Positions 1 through 7,912 of a stretch of 64,000 bases of DNA are shown here, in pieces (position 1 is the first letter of the stretch; the number at the start of each line of letters is the position of its first letter). Under the pieces are notes generated by a model, which saw only the letters and a program-made list of their open reading frames with translations, did no database searches and had not been told where the DNA came from. The stretch comes from Actinomycetota bacterium (GTDB taxonomy: Bacteria; Actinomycetota; Nitriliruptoria; Nitriliruptorales; Nitriliruptoraceae): assembly GCA_019347575.1 (NCBI GenBank), contig JAHWKY010000013.1, forward strand, positions 62,001-126,000, written 5' to 3'. A program made the position numbers and the translations under genes.

Positions 1-2
1 TG

Positions 3-356
3 GTCGGGAACGTGCCGTTCCGCGAGTTCGGCCAGCCAGTGGCGTCCGACATGGCCGCAGTCGTCGCTGACGGGTTGGCGATGTCGGGCATGACCGTCGA
101 GGGCCGTCCCGCCGTGGCGTTCCAGTTCCGGGTCCAGGGCGAGCCGCGCACCCCCATCGTGATGTTCGACCTCGACGGTCTCGTCGACCTCGTAGCGGGG
201 TGCGTCGCGGCGGCGTTCAAGCAGGACGGCTACCAGCGGCCCGATGGCGAGACCGAGGTGCCGTACGTGAAGTGTCCCGGCTGCAAGCGGCGGCTGTTCG
301 GTGAGCGGGCCGACGAGGGTTCGTGCGTGCCCTGCGCAGAAGCGGGTGACGAGTGA
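3..356 (+). CDS. Hypothetical phage protein with C-terminal CxxC pairs (5' partial)
   Basis: The reading frame is open to the left edge, so the true start may lie outside; a GTG at 12 is the first possible start inside. The visible 114 residues have an alpha/beta-looking body and a short C-terminal metal-site candidate, CPGC followed by CVPC. Its stop overlaps the next GTG start in a GTGA junction, so it belongs to the same early operon. I do not recognise the family. Many small genes in this prophage carry a similar Cys4 knuckle. Confidence 0.6.
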   Translation, partial: VGNVPFREFGQPVASDMAAVVADGLAMSGMTVEGRPAVAFQFRVQGEPRTPIVMFDLDGLVDLVAGCVAAAFKQDGYQRPDGETEVPYVKCPGCKRRLFGERADEGSCVPCAEAGDE

Positions 357-922
357 GTCGCATCGTCGCGTTGGACACCGAGACGACCGGGCTGGACCCG
401 GACGTCGAGGACGTGTTCGAGATCGCCACCATCGACCTGGACACGGGCATCGAGACGGTGTGGCGCATCGAGCCGCGTCCCGAGGTCGTCGCTGCGATGC
501 ATCCGAAGGCGGCGGAGGTCAACCGCTATCACGAGCGCATCGCCGATCCAGACTGGAGGTGGGACGAGGCCCCGCTGACCGCGCTCCACGAGCTGCGTAC
601 GTGGCTGGACGGAGCGCACATCCTGGGCGCGGTGCCCGACTTCGACGCCCGTCATCTGACGTCGCTGTACCGCCGGTTCGAGCAGTTGCCGCCCCGCTGG
701 CACTACCACCTGATTGACGTCGAGACACTTGCGGTGGGGTGGCTGTACGGACGCGACGCGGAGCACGGCTCCGTCCAGCTCCTGCCGCTGCCGTGGGACA
801 GCGAGGAGCTGTCGCGCCTGGTCGGTGTCGAGCCTCCTGCCGACGAGGAGCGCCACACGGCGCTTGGTGACGCCCGCTGGGTGAAGCGGCTCTACGAGAG
901 GTTCACGGAGGTGGTCGCGTGA
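353..922 (+). CDS. DnaQ-like 3'-5' exonuclease (DEDD family)
   Basis: This is a 189-residue protein with the three exonuclease motifs of the DnaQ/RNase T fold. Motif I is ALDTETTGLD at the N-terminus (acidic D8 and E10), motif II is around GAVPDFDARH, and motif III is HTALGDAR near the C-terminus. The final His-Asp pair puts it in the DEDDh type. The family removes nucleotides from 3' ends of DNA or RNA using two metal ions. In phages such stand-alone domains usually serve replication fidelity or nucleotide recycling. No polymerase lies nearby in the window, so the partner is unknown. GTG start overlaps the previous stop. Confidence 0.85.
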   Translation: MSRIVALDTETTGLDPDVEDVFEIATIDLDTGIETVWRIEPRPEVVAAMHPKAAEVNRYHERIADPDWRWDEAPLTALHELRTWLDGAHILGAVPDFDARHLTSLYRRFEQLPPRWHYHLIDVETLAVGWLYGRDAEHGSVQLLPLPWDSEELSRLVGVEPPADEERHTALGDARWVKRLYERFTEVVA

Positions 923-1176
923 GCACCTGTGATGCGCGCTGCATGGCCGGCAACGAGCGTGCGGGCACGTCGCTGATGGTCATCGAGTGTGGCCAGCCGT
1001 CCGGCCACAGGGGGTTCCACGAGGGGGCAGTCGTGGAGGTCGATGGGGTACCGACGCCGACGCGGGTGTCGTGGGATGAGCGTGATCGTCGGACGTTCCG
1101 GGGCTCGCCGTTGCTGTGCGGGATGTGGCCGTGGTGCGTGCTGCCGGACGGGCATCCGGGGAGGCACGCGACGTGA
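919..1176 (+). CDS. Small Cys-containing hypothetical protein
   Basis: An 85-residue protein with five cysteines and several histidines spread along the chain (CDARC near the start, CGQPSGHRG, then LLCG and WCVLPDGHPGRH). These could form one or two zinc knuckles. It overlaps both neighbours by a GTGA junction, which supports translation. I do not recognise the family. It sits between the exonuclease and the ASCH protein in a tightly packed early operon. Confidence 0.6.
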   Translation: MSTCDARCMAGNERAGTSLMVIECGQPSGHRGFHEGAVVEVDGVPTPTRVSWDERDRRTFRGSPLLCGMWPWCVLPDGHPGRHAT

Positions 1177-1793
1177 GGGGACTGTCGCTGTGGCAGCCGC
1201 GGGCGTCGCTGATGCCGCTTGGGGTGAAGCGGATCGAGACCCGGTCGTGGTCGACGTCGTATCGCGGCCCGGTCGTCATCCATGCCGCGAAGCGTCGGCC
1301 GGAACCTGGGTGGCTCGGTGACTGGCTGGTGGAGCCCTGGTACTACGACGTCCGTCACGTCGATGGATGTGCGTGCGACGGAGAGATCGACGCGCCATGT
1401 GCGCGACGGTCGAAGCAGCGCATGGTGCTCATGCAGCCGCGGACCCCCGCGACCGACACCGTCATCCACGAGCTGCCCTTCGGTGCGGCGGTCGCACGCG
1501 GCGAGCTGGTCGATGTGCTCCCGATCGTCGCATCGGGTGACCTAATCGATTGGTCTCAACCATACGTCGGGTGGTGGTCCGGTCGCCCGCCCGGGCACCC
1601 GGAGGCGTCACTGCACATCTGGGAGGAGGACGAGGTCGCCGAGACGATCACGGACCAGGCCCCCTACGGCGACTTCACCCCGGGCCGGTTCGCATGGATG
1701 TTCGAGGACGTCGAGTCCATCGACCCGCCGGTCCCGATGCGTGGCTACCAGGGGCTGTGGCGGCCGCCTGCTGACGTGGCGGTGTCGGCATGA
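1173..1793 (+). CDS. ASCH-domain protein
   Basis: The 206-residue protein begins MRGLSLWQPRASLM and continues with GVKRIETRSW and YRGPVVIHAAK. This is the characteristic ASCH-domain opening (a PUA-like beta-barrel). The GTG at 1173 was chosen because it overlaps the upstream stop and begins just at the domain; a longer in-frame start at 1116 would add unconserved residues. ASCH domains bind RNA or modified nucleosides, and one E. coli member (YqfB) hydrolyses N4-acetylcytidine. The actual substrate here is unknown. The neighbouring DNA methyltransferase and DUF5131 gene make a nucleotide-modification role worth considering. Confidence 0.8.
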   Translation: MRGLSLWQPRASLMPLGVKRIETRSWSTSYRGPVVIHAAKRRPEPGWLGDWLVEPWYYDVRHVDGCACDGEIDAPCARRSKQRMVLMQPRTPATDTVIHELPFGAAVARGELVDVLPIVASGDLIDWSQPYVGWWSGRPPGHPEASLHIWEEDEVAETITDQAPYGDFTPGRFAWMFEDVESIDPPVPMRGYQGLWRPPADVAVSA

Positions 1794-2053
1794 GCTACGA
1801 CGAGCTGACGATCAACGGGCTGGTCCCCGGCGCCGGCCGCTGCGTTGCCGATGGGTGCGGGGCGAGCATCGCTGGCGGCTACCTGATGTGTGGTCGGCAC
1901 TGGTCCCGTGTGGATCTCCACCTCGCCGCTGAGCTGCAGCACGCCGTGGACCGCTGGCGAGGCGGCGTCGGCACGCTCGGCGAGCTCCGCGACGTGCAGC
2001 GCGCCTGCGTGGAGTCGCTCCGGGACGCCTCGACGGACGGGGCGCCGCTGTGA
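1790..2053 (+). CDS. Small phage protein with Cys/His knuckle
   Basis: An 87-residue protein starting MSYDELTINGL. A Cys pair (CVADGCG) is followed by YLMCGRHW, giving a possible CCCH zinc site in the first half, then a helical C-terminal half. Small proteins of this pattern are common in actinophage early regions but have no known function. The ATG overlaps the ASCH stop and the gene's own stop overlaps the next ATG region, so it lies inside the same operon. Confidence 0.65.
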   Translation: MSYDELTINGLVPGAGRCVADGCGASIAGGYLMCGRHWSRVDLHLAAELQHAVDRWRGGVGTLGELRDVQRACVESLRDASTDGAPL

Positions 2054-2418
2054 AGCGCACGCCGCTCCGTCGCCGTGTGGCGCTTCAGCGGGGCGCTCCG
2101 CTGCGTCGCGTCACCGCGATGCGTCAGCGCTCGGCGAGGGCTGCGGCCCGTCAGCGTGCCCGTCGTGAGGTGCTGGCGGCGCTGCTGGACGAGCGCGGCC
2201 CGTGGTGTGAGGCGCGTCTGCCCGGCTGCGACGGCCTCGCGGTGGACGGGCACGAGCCGCTGACCCGCGGCAGGGGAGGGGATCCAGCCGACGCGGCCCA
2301 AATCGTTCTCGTGTGTGCGATCTGTCATCGACGCATCCACGACAACCCCGAGGAAGCGACCGCTCGCGGGCTGCTGATCAGCCAGTGGGCTCAACGACAG
2401 GAGCAGCCGCATGGCTGA
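2050..2418 (+). CDS. HNH endonuclease-like protein
   Basis: A 122-residue protein with a very basic N-terminal 50 residues, then WCEARLPGCDG, VDGHEPLTRG and CAICHRRIHDNP. The two Cys pairs flank a beta-beta-alpha metal core, and the His residues in GHEP and in CHRRIH match the HNH pattern. HNH proteins cut DNA with a single metal ion. This copy lies in the early region, far from the terminase, so it is probably not the packaging-associated HNH; that role fits the gene at 13,743 better. It could act in host DNA degradation, recombination or as a homing-type enzyme. Confidence 0.8.
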   Translation: MKRTPLRRRVALQRGAPLRRVTAMRQRSARAAARQRARREVLAALLDERGPWCEARLPGCDGLAVDGHEPLTRGRGGDPADAAQIVLVCAICHRRIHDNPEEATARGLLISQWAQRQEQPHG

Positions 2419-2785
2419 TGTGCAGCAGGAGGAACGCCACGTCCGACCCTTCGTAGAGCTGATCCGTGATCTTCGGAAGGGTCTGACCCACGACGAGCTG
2501 TCTGAGGTCCTCGCCGACGTCGTGACCGCCGTCGAGGAGCACCGCAAGCCCGGCAAGGTCGTGTTCACCATCGCGATCGACCCCATCCCCAAGTCGGACG
2601 CGCTCGCGATCGTGGACTCGATCAAGGCGACCGTCCCCGAGCCGGACCGTGACGCGACGTTGATGTTCGCGGACAAGGGCCGGCTGACCCGCCACAACCC
2701 GCGGCAGCTGTCGATCGATGACGGGCTGCGTGTGGTGGACACCGAGACCGGCGAGATCAACGACAAGCAGGAGGATGCATCTTGA
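2411..2785 (+). CDS. Hypothetical phage protein upstream of DUF2303
   Basis: A 124-residue protein, predicted soluble. It has a helical N-terminal half (FVELIRDLRKGLTHDELSEV) and a beta strand pattern (KVVFTIAIDPIP), then a polar tail. It overlaps the HNH stop upstream and the DUF2303 start downstream, so the two are very likely co-translated and may work together. I do not recognise a catalytic motif. Confidence 0.65.
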   Translation: MADVQQEERHVRPFVELIRDLRKGLTHDELSEVLADVVTAVEEHRKPGKVVFTIAIDPIPKSDALAIVDSIKATVPEPDRDATLMFADKGRLTRHNPRQLSIDDGLRVVDTETGEINDKQEDAS

Positions 2786-3669
2786 GCAGCACCGAACTGA
2801 CGGAGCTGGAGGGCTTCGCGACCGAGGCCGAGGCGATCGCCACGATCGCGCGCGAGGCGGAGCCCGTCCACGTCGAGTACGTGTGGGATGACGGCGAAGA
2901 GGGCAAGGTGCTGCGCTCGCTGTACTTCAACCAGCGCGGCGAGTTGGTCCACTCCGAGAACGAGGAGGTGCTCCGCGGCCATCCGCAGGCGCGTCGCGGC
3001 GCCGTCCTCGTGCACACCCAGGGCGGGCTGGTGCAGTACTGCCTCCGCCACCTCGACGAGTTCGCGTCGACGCTGTGGGGTGACATCGACACCCGCACCG
3101 TCACGGTGATCCTCAACGACCATGCTGCTGGGGGGGACGAGCACCGTCCCGGCTGGGGCGACCACCGTGCCGTGCTCAAGCTGGCGCACCCACCCGAGTG
3201 GCAGGCATGGGCCAGCCACAACGACCAGTGGCTGAGCCAGGTCGAGCTGGCCGAGTTCCTTGAGGAGCACAACCACGAGATCGCCGAACCCGACGGCGCG
3301 ACGATGCTCGAGGTCGCCCGGACGTTGCAGGCCACCAAGGGTGCGACGTTCAAGCAGTCCACCGTGCTGCATTCGGGTGAGCAGGAGCTGGTCTACGAGG
3401 AGCAGATCGCGGCCAAGGCCGGGGTGACCGGCAAGGCCGAGATCCCGCGCCGGTTCACGGTGGCGCTGCGCCCGTTCCGCGGCTCCCCACCGGTCAAGAT
3501 CGAGGGCAGCTTCCGGTTCCGTATCCGCGAGGGCCACCTGTCACTGGGGTACGTGCTGCTGCACCTGGACAAGGTCGTCGAGGATGCGGTGAACGAGGTC
3601 ACCACGTTCGTGGGTGACGCTCTGGACCTTGACGTGATCGCCGGGTCCGCCCCCACTCCGCGGCGCTGA
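2782..3669 (+). CDS. DUF2303 family (YfdQ-like) phage protein
   Basis: A 295-residue acidic soluble protein. The central and C-terminal parts match the DUF2303/YfdQ family by pattern, including a basic-aromatic segment around FRFRIREGHLSLGYVLLHL and the VTVILNDH stretch. The family occurs in phages and prophages and has no assigned activity; in several phages it lies in recombination or early modules. The ATG start overlaps the previous stop. The assignment rests on motif memory and was not checked by a profile search. Confidence 0.7.
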   Translation: MSSTELTELEGFATEAEAIATIAREAEPVHVEYVWDDGEEGKVLRSLYFNQRGELVHSENEEVLRGHPQARRGAVLVHTQGGLVQYCLRHLDEFASTLWGDIDTRTVTVILNDHAAGGDEHRPGWGDHRAVLKLAHPPEWQAWASHNDQWLSQVELAEFLEEHNHEIAEPDGATMLEVARTLQATKGATFKQSTVLHSGEQELVYEEQIAAKAGVTGKAEIPRRFTVALRPFRGSPPVKIEGSFRFRIREGHLSLGYVLLHLDKVVEDAVNEVTTFVGDALDLDVIAGSAPTPRR

Positions 3670-3670
3670 C

Positions 3671-4153
3671 ATGACCCGAGTGTTCGCTGCGTTCGCGGTG
3701 ATCGGCCTGGTGGTGCTCTCCGCCGGCTACGCCGCCGGACCGTCCGATGTTCCCCCGCGTCGGACGGTCCGCTTCCCCGTGCCGGTTCCGACGCCGGTCG
3801 GGGAGGCTCGGCCGGCACCGTCCCTACCGCGCCCCACGGTCCGGACGGTGCCGGCCACCCCTCCGTGCCTCGCGAGCTACTACGGGGAGGAGCATCGCGG
3901 TCTGGCGATGGCGAACGGTGAGCCGTTCGACTCGGACGCGCTGACCGCAGCGCATCCGGATCTGCCGCTGGGCAGCGAGGTGGTCGCGACGGTCGCGGTC
4001 GGGTCGGCGCAGCGTTCCGTGACGGTGACGATCACTGACCGGGGCCCGGCGGCGTGGACCGGCCGGTGTCTGGATCTGTCCGCGGCCGCGTTCGAGCAGC
4101 TGGCTCCGCTCGGTGTCGGTGTGCTGCTCGTCACCGTCGAGGTGAACCCGTGA
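3671..4153 (+). CDS. RlpA-like secreted double-psi beta-barrel protein
   Basis: A 160-residue protein with an N-terminal hydrophobic signal segment (residues about 4-22), a Pro-rich linker, then an RlpA-like domain. Visible landmarks are CLASYYGEEHRGLAMANGE, TAAHPDLPLGS, the conserved acidic motif TITDRGP, and CLDLSAAAFEQL. RlpA proteins are lytic transglycosylases or peptidoglycan binders, and the DRGP Asp is the proposed catalytic residue. Two Cys residues may form a disulfide outside the cell. It lies in the early operon rather than with the lysis cassette, so it may alter the wall of the lysogen or infected cell rather than lyse it. Confidence 0.8.
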   Translation: MTRVFAAFAVIGLVVLSAGYAAGPSDVPPRRTVRFPVPVPTPVGEARPAPSLPRPTVRTVPATPPCLASYYGEEHRGLAMANGEPFDSDALTAAHPDLPLGSEVVATVAVGSAQRSVTVTITDRGPAAWTGRCLDLSAAAFEQLAPLGVGVLLVTVEVNP

Positions 4154-4293
4154 GTTGGTACCGGTGCAGGCGGTGCGAGGTGTACGGGGTGGGGTCGGTG
4201 TGCTGGTGCTGCGGGTCGCGGGTGGTGCGGCGCGGTGAAGCACCCGCGATGGAGCACACGAAGCAGATCGTGGTCCTGCGCAGCAACGGCTAG
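4150..4293 (+). CDS. 47-residue zinc-ribbon protein
   Basis: This very small protein has two CxxC pairs: CRRCEVYGVG and CWCCGS. It looks like a single rubredoxin-like zinc ribbon with a short basic tail. The GTG at 4150 overlaps the RlpA-like stop in a GTGA junction, which is the main support for translation. No function is known. Confidence 0.55.
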   Translation: MSWYRCRRCEVYGVGSVCWCCGSRVVRRGEAPAMEHTKQIVVLRSNG

Positions 4294-4303
4294 GAGCATG
4301 ACG

Positions 4304-4525
4304 ATGGAGCAGTGCGGAGCCGAGTGCGTGTACCGCTGGGTCGAGGGGTCCCCAGCTGACGTTCGTGTCTGCGAACGCACCGAGGGGCCGTGCCCGCATC
4401 CACCTGCGGCGGCTGCCGCCTTCTCGTACTACGACCACGAGGCCCGCACGAGGAAGCACAGCGCTCCGTGCGCGGCCAGCCAAGAGCCGGTCCACAGCGG
4501 CGAGACCTACTCCGACGACGGCTAG
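4304..4525 (+). CDS. Small Cys-rich hypothetical protein
   Basis: A 73-residue protein with five Cys and several His residues (CGAEC, VCERTEGPCPH, APC), probably metal-binding. Two in-frame ATGs, at 4298 and 4304, are possible. The AGGAG at 4292-4296 is 7 nt from 4304 but only 1 nt from 4298, so the second was chosen. No family recognised. Confidence 0.5.
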   Translation: MEQCGAECVYRWVEGSPADVRVCERTEGPCPHPPAAAAAFSYYDHEARTRKHSAPCAASQEPVHSGETYSDDG

Positions 4526-4544
4526 CGACAGGGAGGACAGACCG

Positions 4545-5261
4545 ATGCCAATCATGACCGTGACGAGTGTGAGCGATGACCGGGTCGAGCTGCGGGATGG
4601 CGCGACCGGATGTGCGCCTCTCGTCCCGCACGACCACGGCCTCAAAGTGGGCGACGTGGTCGAGGCCACGTTCACGCATGGCAGTCTCGGCGAGATCGTG
4701 CGCATCGTCCATGACGGGCGGACGGTCCTCTACCGCGACGAGATAACACGCGCTCACCGACACGCCCTCGGTGTGGCGCGGGACAAGGTCGCGAAGCTGG
4801 AACGGTTCGAAGACGCACGCGCCGGGCTCGAGGCGCAGGTCGATGCGCTCCCTGAGGTGTTCCAGCGCCGCATCGACAAGTTCGTCGGGACCAAGGGGCC
4901 TTCGTGGTGGTGGGAGTTCGCTGACTACGAGCTGGTCTGCTGCACAGACGCGGTCAAGGCCGCCCGACACGTCGGGGCAATGCTGGGCCTGGAGCCGGGG
5001 CTCGGCATCGACTCCGACGACCTTGTCCAGCAGGTCCGTGAGGCGATCGGCGACCTGGGACCGTCCGACGTCGAAGGGGCCGATGAGGGCCACTCGGGCA
5101 ACACGTGGGGGTTCGCGACGCGGCTGGCGTACTGGTGGCTCACGCAGCCCGACATGGTCACGCTGGAGCATGGAGCACTGACGCCGCTTGTGGGCTGCGA
5201 GGAGTACGGCTGCCCACACGAGACGGTGCCGAGCGGCGATTACGGGGCGACCGGTGACTGA
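4545..5261 (+). CDS. Phage hypothetical protein with SH3-like N-terminus
   Basis: A 238-residue protein. Residues about 1-60 read as a small beta domain (VTSVSDDRVELRDG, KVGDVVEATFTH). Residues about 70-220 are helical and contain DALPEVFQRRIDKF, a segment I associate with an actinophage hypothetical family. The ATG at 4545 follows a GGGAGG ribosome site. It is the last gene before a 250-nt gap that holds a small reverse-strand gene. Function unknown. Confidence 0.65.
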   Translation: MPIMTVTSVSDDRVELRDGATGCAPLVPHDHGLKVGDVVEATFTHGSLGEIVRIVHDGRTVLYRDEITRAHRHALGVARDKVAKLERFEDARAGLEAQVDALPEVFQRRIDKFVGTKGPSWWWEFADYELVCCTDAVKAARHVGAMLGLEPGLGIDSDDLVQQVREAIGDLGPSDVEGADEGHSGNTWGFATRLAYWWLTQPDMVTLEHGALTPLVGCEEYGCPHETVPSGDYGATGD

Positions 5262-5268
5262 TCGCAGC

Positions 5269-5460
5269 TCAGGTTTCGCGGTCGGCGATGTCAGCGATCG
5301 CCTCAGCCATGGCGTCCATCAGCGACGCCTGCGTTTCGCTCGCGTTGGCGATGCGCTGGAGGGCCGACACGGCCATGAAGAACCCCACGATCAACGCGAT
5401 GAGGAGGGCGCCGTAGAGGCTGGCCACGATGACGACAACGGCCGGTGCGACGTCTTCCAC
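5269..5460 (-). CDS. Possible small membrane protein on the reverse strand
   Basis: A 63-residue reading frame in the gap between two forward genes. Residues about 5-30 form one clear transmembrane helix (VVVIVASLYGALLIALIVG), followed by a short amphipathic helix rich in Ala and acidic residues. It starts at GTG 5460 with a weak AAGGGGA ribosome site. The hydrophobic pattern is unlikely by chance in this GC-rich sequence, but the opposite orientation to all neighbours lowers confidence. Confidence 0.42.
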   Translation of the reverse strand: MEDVAPAVVVIVASLYGALLIALIVGFFMAVSALQRIANASETQASLMDAMAEAIADIADRET

Positions 5461-5510
5461 GAGTTCCCCTTTGCCCGGGCACGGACGTTACCGGTGGGGG
5501 AGTCGGAGAG

Positions 5511-6923
5511 ATGACGGCGACGGTGACGGACCTGTTCTGCGGTGCGGGCGGCTCATCGCTCGGCGCGGAAGCCGCAGGGATGCGCCTCGTGATGGCCGCG
5601 AACCACTGGGACGTCGCGATCGAGGTCCACCAGGCCAACTTCCCCGACGCCGGCCACGACCTGGCCGACATCAGCCAGGCCGACCCGCGCCGCTACCCGG
5701 CCACCGACGTGCTGATCGCCGGGCCAGAGTGCACCAACCACTCCCAGGCCCGCGGCGTGTCGCGGAAGCGACAGCACCCGTCGTTGTTCGACGCGCCCGA
5801 CCCGGCAGCGGAACGGTCGCGCGCGACGATGTGGGACGTGCCCCGGTTCGCCGAGCAGATCCGCTACTCCGCGATCGTCGTGGAGAACGTGGTCGAGGCC
5901 ACGAAGTGGGTGGGGTGGCGCGGCTGGTGCCAGGTCATGGACGACCTGGGCTACGAACGCCGCGTCCTGTCGCACAACTCGATGCATCACGGTGTGCCGC
6001 AGTCCCGCGACCGGATCTACGTCGTGTTGTGGCGCAAGGGCCTCGATCCGGACCTCGAGCTCGAGCTGGTCGCGTGGTGTCCGCGCTGCGAGAGGGAACG
6101 GACTGTCCGCCAGGGCTGGAAGCCTGACCGGTGGGTGGGCCGGTACCGCCAGCAGTGGCTGTGGCTGTGTGTCGAGTGCGGCGCGTCGTGTGAGCCGGGG
6201 ACGCGGCCGGCGGCGGACATCATCGACTGGTCGCTGCCTTGCCCACGCATCGGCGACCGGAAGCGGCCTCTGGCGGAGAACACGCGCCGACGCATCCTCG
6301 CGGGGCTGGAACGGTACGGGTGGATCGCGGTCGTCACCGCCGGCGCGGGGCACACGTTCGAGACCACGCCCGGCAACCGGTCGCGCCCGTTGTCGGAGCC
6401 GTTGGCGACGCAGGGCACGACGGCGCAGCACGCGCTCGCTCATCCGCCCGCGTACATCGCACCGATGCGCCGTAACGCCAAGCTCAAGCCGCTGGACGAG
6501 CCCGTCCCCACGGTGACCGCGGGAGGGACTCACCACGGCTTGCTGATGCGCAACAACCGGGGCGGCGCGGAGATGGTCACGCCGGTGACCGAGCCCGCCC
6601 GCACTGTCACGTCGCGCGGGCATCAGTCGTTGCTGCTGCCCTACCACGGCCGCTCGCAGGCGCGCCCGACGGACCGGCCGATGCCGACGGTGACGACCCG
6701 TGACCGGTGCGGCCTGATCGACCCGGACGAGCTGGTGGACGACTGCGGGTTCCGGATGCTCCAGCCCCATGAGATCGACGCGGCGATGGCGCTCCCCGAG
6801 GGCTACATCCCCGGCCGCCTCACGAAGACCGACCGGGTGACGCTCGCAGGGAACGCGGTCACCCCGCCCGTCATGCAGTGGATCACGGGGCGTGTCCTGC
6901 GAGCGTTGGAGGAGGCGGCGTGA
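5511..6923 (+). CDS. DNA (cytosine-5) methyltransferase
   Basis: A 470-residue C5 methyltransferase. Motif I for AdoMet binding is DLFCGAGGSSLGAEAAG. The catalytic Cys is C74 in GPECTNHSQ, a PEC variant of the usual PCQ. Motif VI is VVENV, motif VIII is QSRDRIYVV, and motif X is GNAVTPPV at the C-terminus. A Cys4 insert (CPRCERE and CVECGASC) follows motif VIII in the expected target-recognition area. The ATG at 5511 was chosen because motif I follows at once. Phage copies usually protect phage DNA from host restriction. No cognate nuclease is adjacent. It overlaps the DUF5131 gene by a GTGA junction. Confidence 0.92.
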   Translation: MTATVTDLFCGAGGSSLGAEAAGMRLVMAANHWDVAIEVHQANFPDAGHDLADISQADPRRYPATDVLIAGPECTNHSQARGVSRKRQHPSLFDAPDPAAERSRATMWDVPRFAEQIRYSAIVVENVVEATKWVGWRGWCQVMDDLGYERRVLSHNSMHHGVPQSRDRIYVVLWRKGLDPDLELELVAWCPRCERERTVRQGWKPDRWVGRYRQQWLWLCVECGASCEPGTRPAADIIDWSLPCPRIGDRKRPLAENTRRRILAGLERYGWIAVVTAGAGHTFETTPGNRSRPLSEPLATQGTTAQHALAHPPAYIAPMRRNAKLKPLDEPVPTVTAGGTHHGLLMRNNRGGAEMVTPVTEPARTVTSRGHQSLLLPYHGRSQARPTDRPMPTVTTRDRCGLIDPDELVDDCGFRMLQPHEIDAAMALPEGYIPGRLTKTDRVTLAGNAVTPPVMQWITGRVLRALEEAA

Positions 6924-7912
6924 GCGACGGGTCGAAGATCGAGTGGACCGACGCCACTTGGAATCCGGTGACCGGGTGCGATCGCGTCTCGCCCGGGTGT
7001 GACAACTGTTACGCGCTGACCGGCGCGCGGCGTTGGAAGGCGATGGGGAACCCGCGCTACCAGCTCGACGGTGACCCGCGAACGTCGGGGCCAGGGTTCG
7101 GGGTGGCGCTGCATGCCGACAAGCTCGACCAGCCGCTGCGGTGGAGCAAGCCGCGCCGGATCTTCGTGAACTCCACGAGCGACCTGTTCCACCCGCGCAT
7201 CCCGGAGGAGTTCATCGCGCGTGTGTTCGCCACGATGGCGGCCGCGCCGCAGCACACGTTCCAGGTGCTCACGAAGCGGCCAAAGCGGATGCATGCACTC
7301 CTGGGTGGCGACTACGCCGCCGGTCTACAGACGCTCCTCGAGGTCGCTCACGACGAACGGGAGGCGCAGGCCCTCTACGACGCGGACTGGCCACTTCCGA
7401 ACGTGTGGCTGGGTGTCAGCGTCGAAGACGCGCAGCGCGCGGACGAGCGCATTCCGGCGCTGATCGACACCCCGGCGGCGGTGCGCTTCTTGTCGTGCGA
7501 ACCGCTGCTCGGGCGCCTCGACCTGCGCGACTACCTCCACGGTCCTGGGATCTGCGAGCGGTGTGGTGGTAGCGGCTCGGTCCCTGTTCTGGGCGGCGGG
7601 GCGATGTGTCCCGCGTGCGAGTACGACAACGCGCGCTGGATGGGGCCGTCTCCGATCCAGTGGGTGATCGTCGGTGGCGAGTCCGGTCCCGGTGCCCGCC
7701 CGATGGATGTCGCTTGGGCGCGGACGATCGTGGGGCAGTGCCAGGCCGCCGGGGTGCCAGTGTTCGTGAAGCAGCTCGGCTCGCGACCGTTTCACCATGT
7801 CGTCGCTGGGGTGACGGACTGGCCGATTAGCCGCCACTCGAAGGGCGGCGACCCGGAGGAGTGGCCGACGGATCTGCGGGTGCGCGAGTGGCCCGAGGCG
7901 GTGTCGGCGTGA
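6920..7912 (+). CDS. DUF5131 / phage Gp37-Gp68 family protein
   Basis: A 330-residue protein beginning SKIEWTDATWNPVTGC, the hallmark opening of the Gp37/Gp68 (DUF5131) family. A Cys cluster, GCDRVSPGCDNCYA, resembles a radical-SAM-like iron-sulfur site. TSDLFHPRIPEEF, VLTKRPKRM, WLGVSVED and GGESGPGARPM are further family landmarks. An insert with CERCGG and CPACEY adds a zinc ribbon. The activity of the family is not established. Its direct overlap with a C5 methyltransferase suggests, as inference, a role in modifying nucleic acid bases. GTG 6920 chosen for the overlap. Confidence 0.87.
   Translation: MSDGSKIEWTDATWNPVTGCDRVSPGCDNCYALTGARRWKAMGNPRYQLDGDPRTSGPGFGVALHADKLDQPLRWSKPRRIFVNSTSDLFHPRIPEEFIARVFATMAAAPQHTFQVLTKRPKRMHALLGGDYAAGLQTLLEVAHDEREAQALYDADWPLPNVWLGVSVEDAQRADERIPALIDTPAAVRFLSCEPLLGRLDLRDYLHGPGICERCGGSGSVPVLGGGAMCPACEYDNARWMGPSPIQWVIVGGESGPGARPMDVAWARTIVGQCQAAGVPVFVKQLGSRPFHHVVAGVTDWPISRHSKGGDPEEWPTDLRVREWPEAVSA

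Noticed and set aside
1879-3537. Long reverse-strand open frame of 552 codons
   Set aside because: Antisense to ASCH-downstream genes and DUF2303, with low-complexity Arg/Leu/Asp composition; such frames are common in GC-rich DNA.
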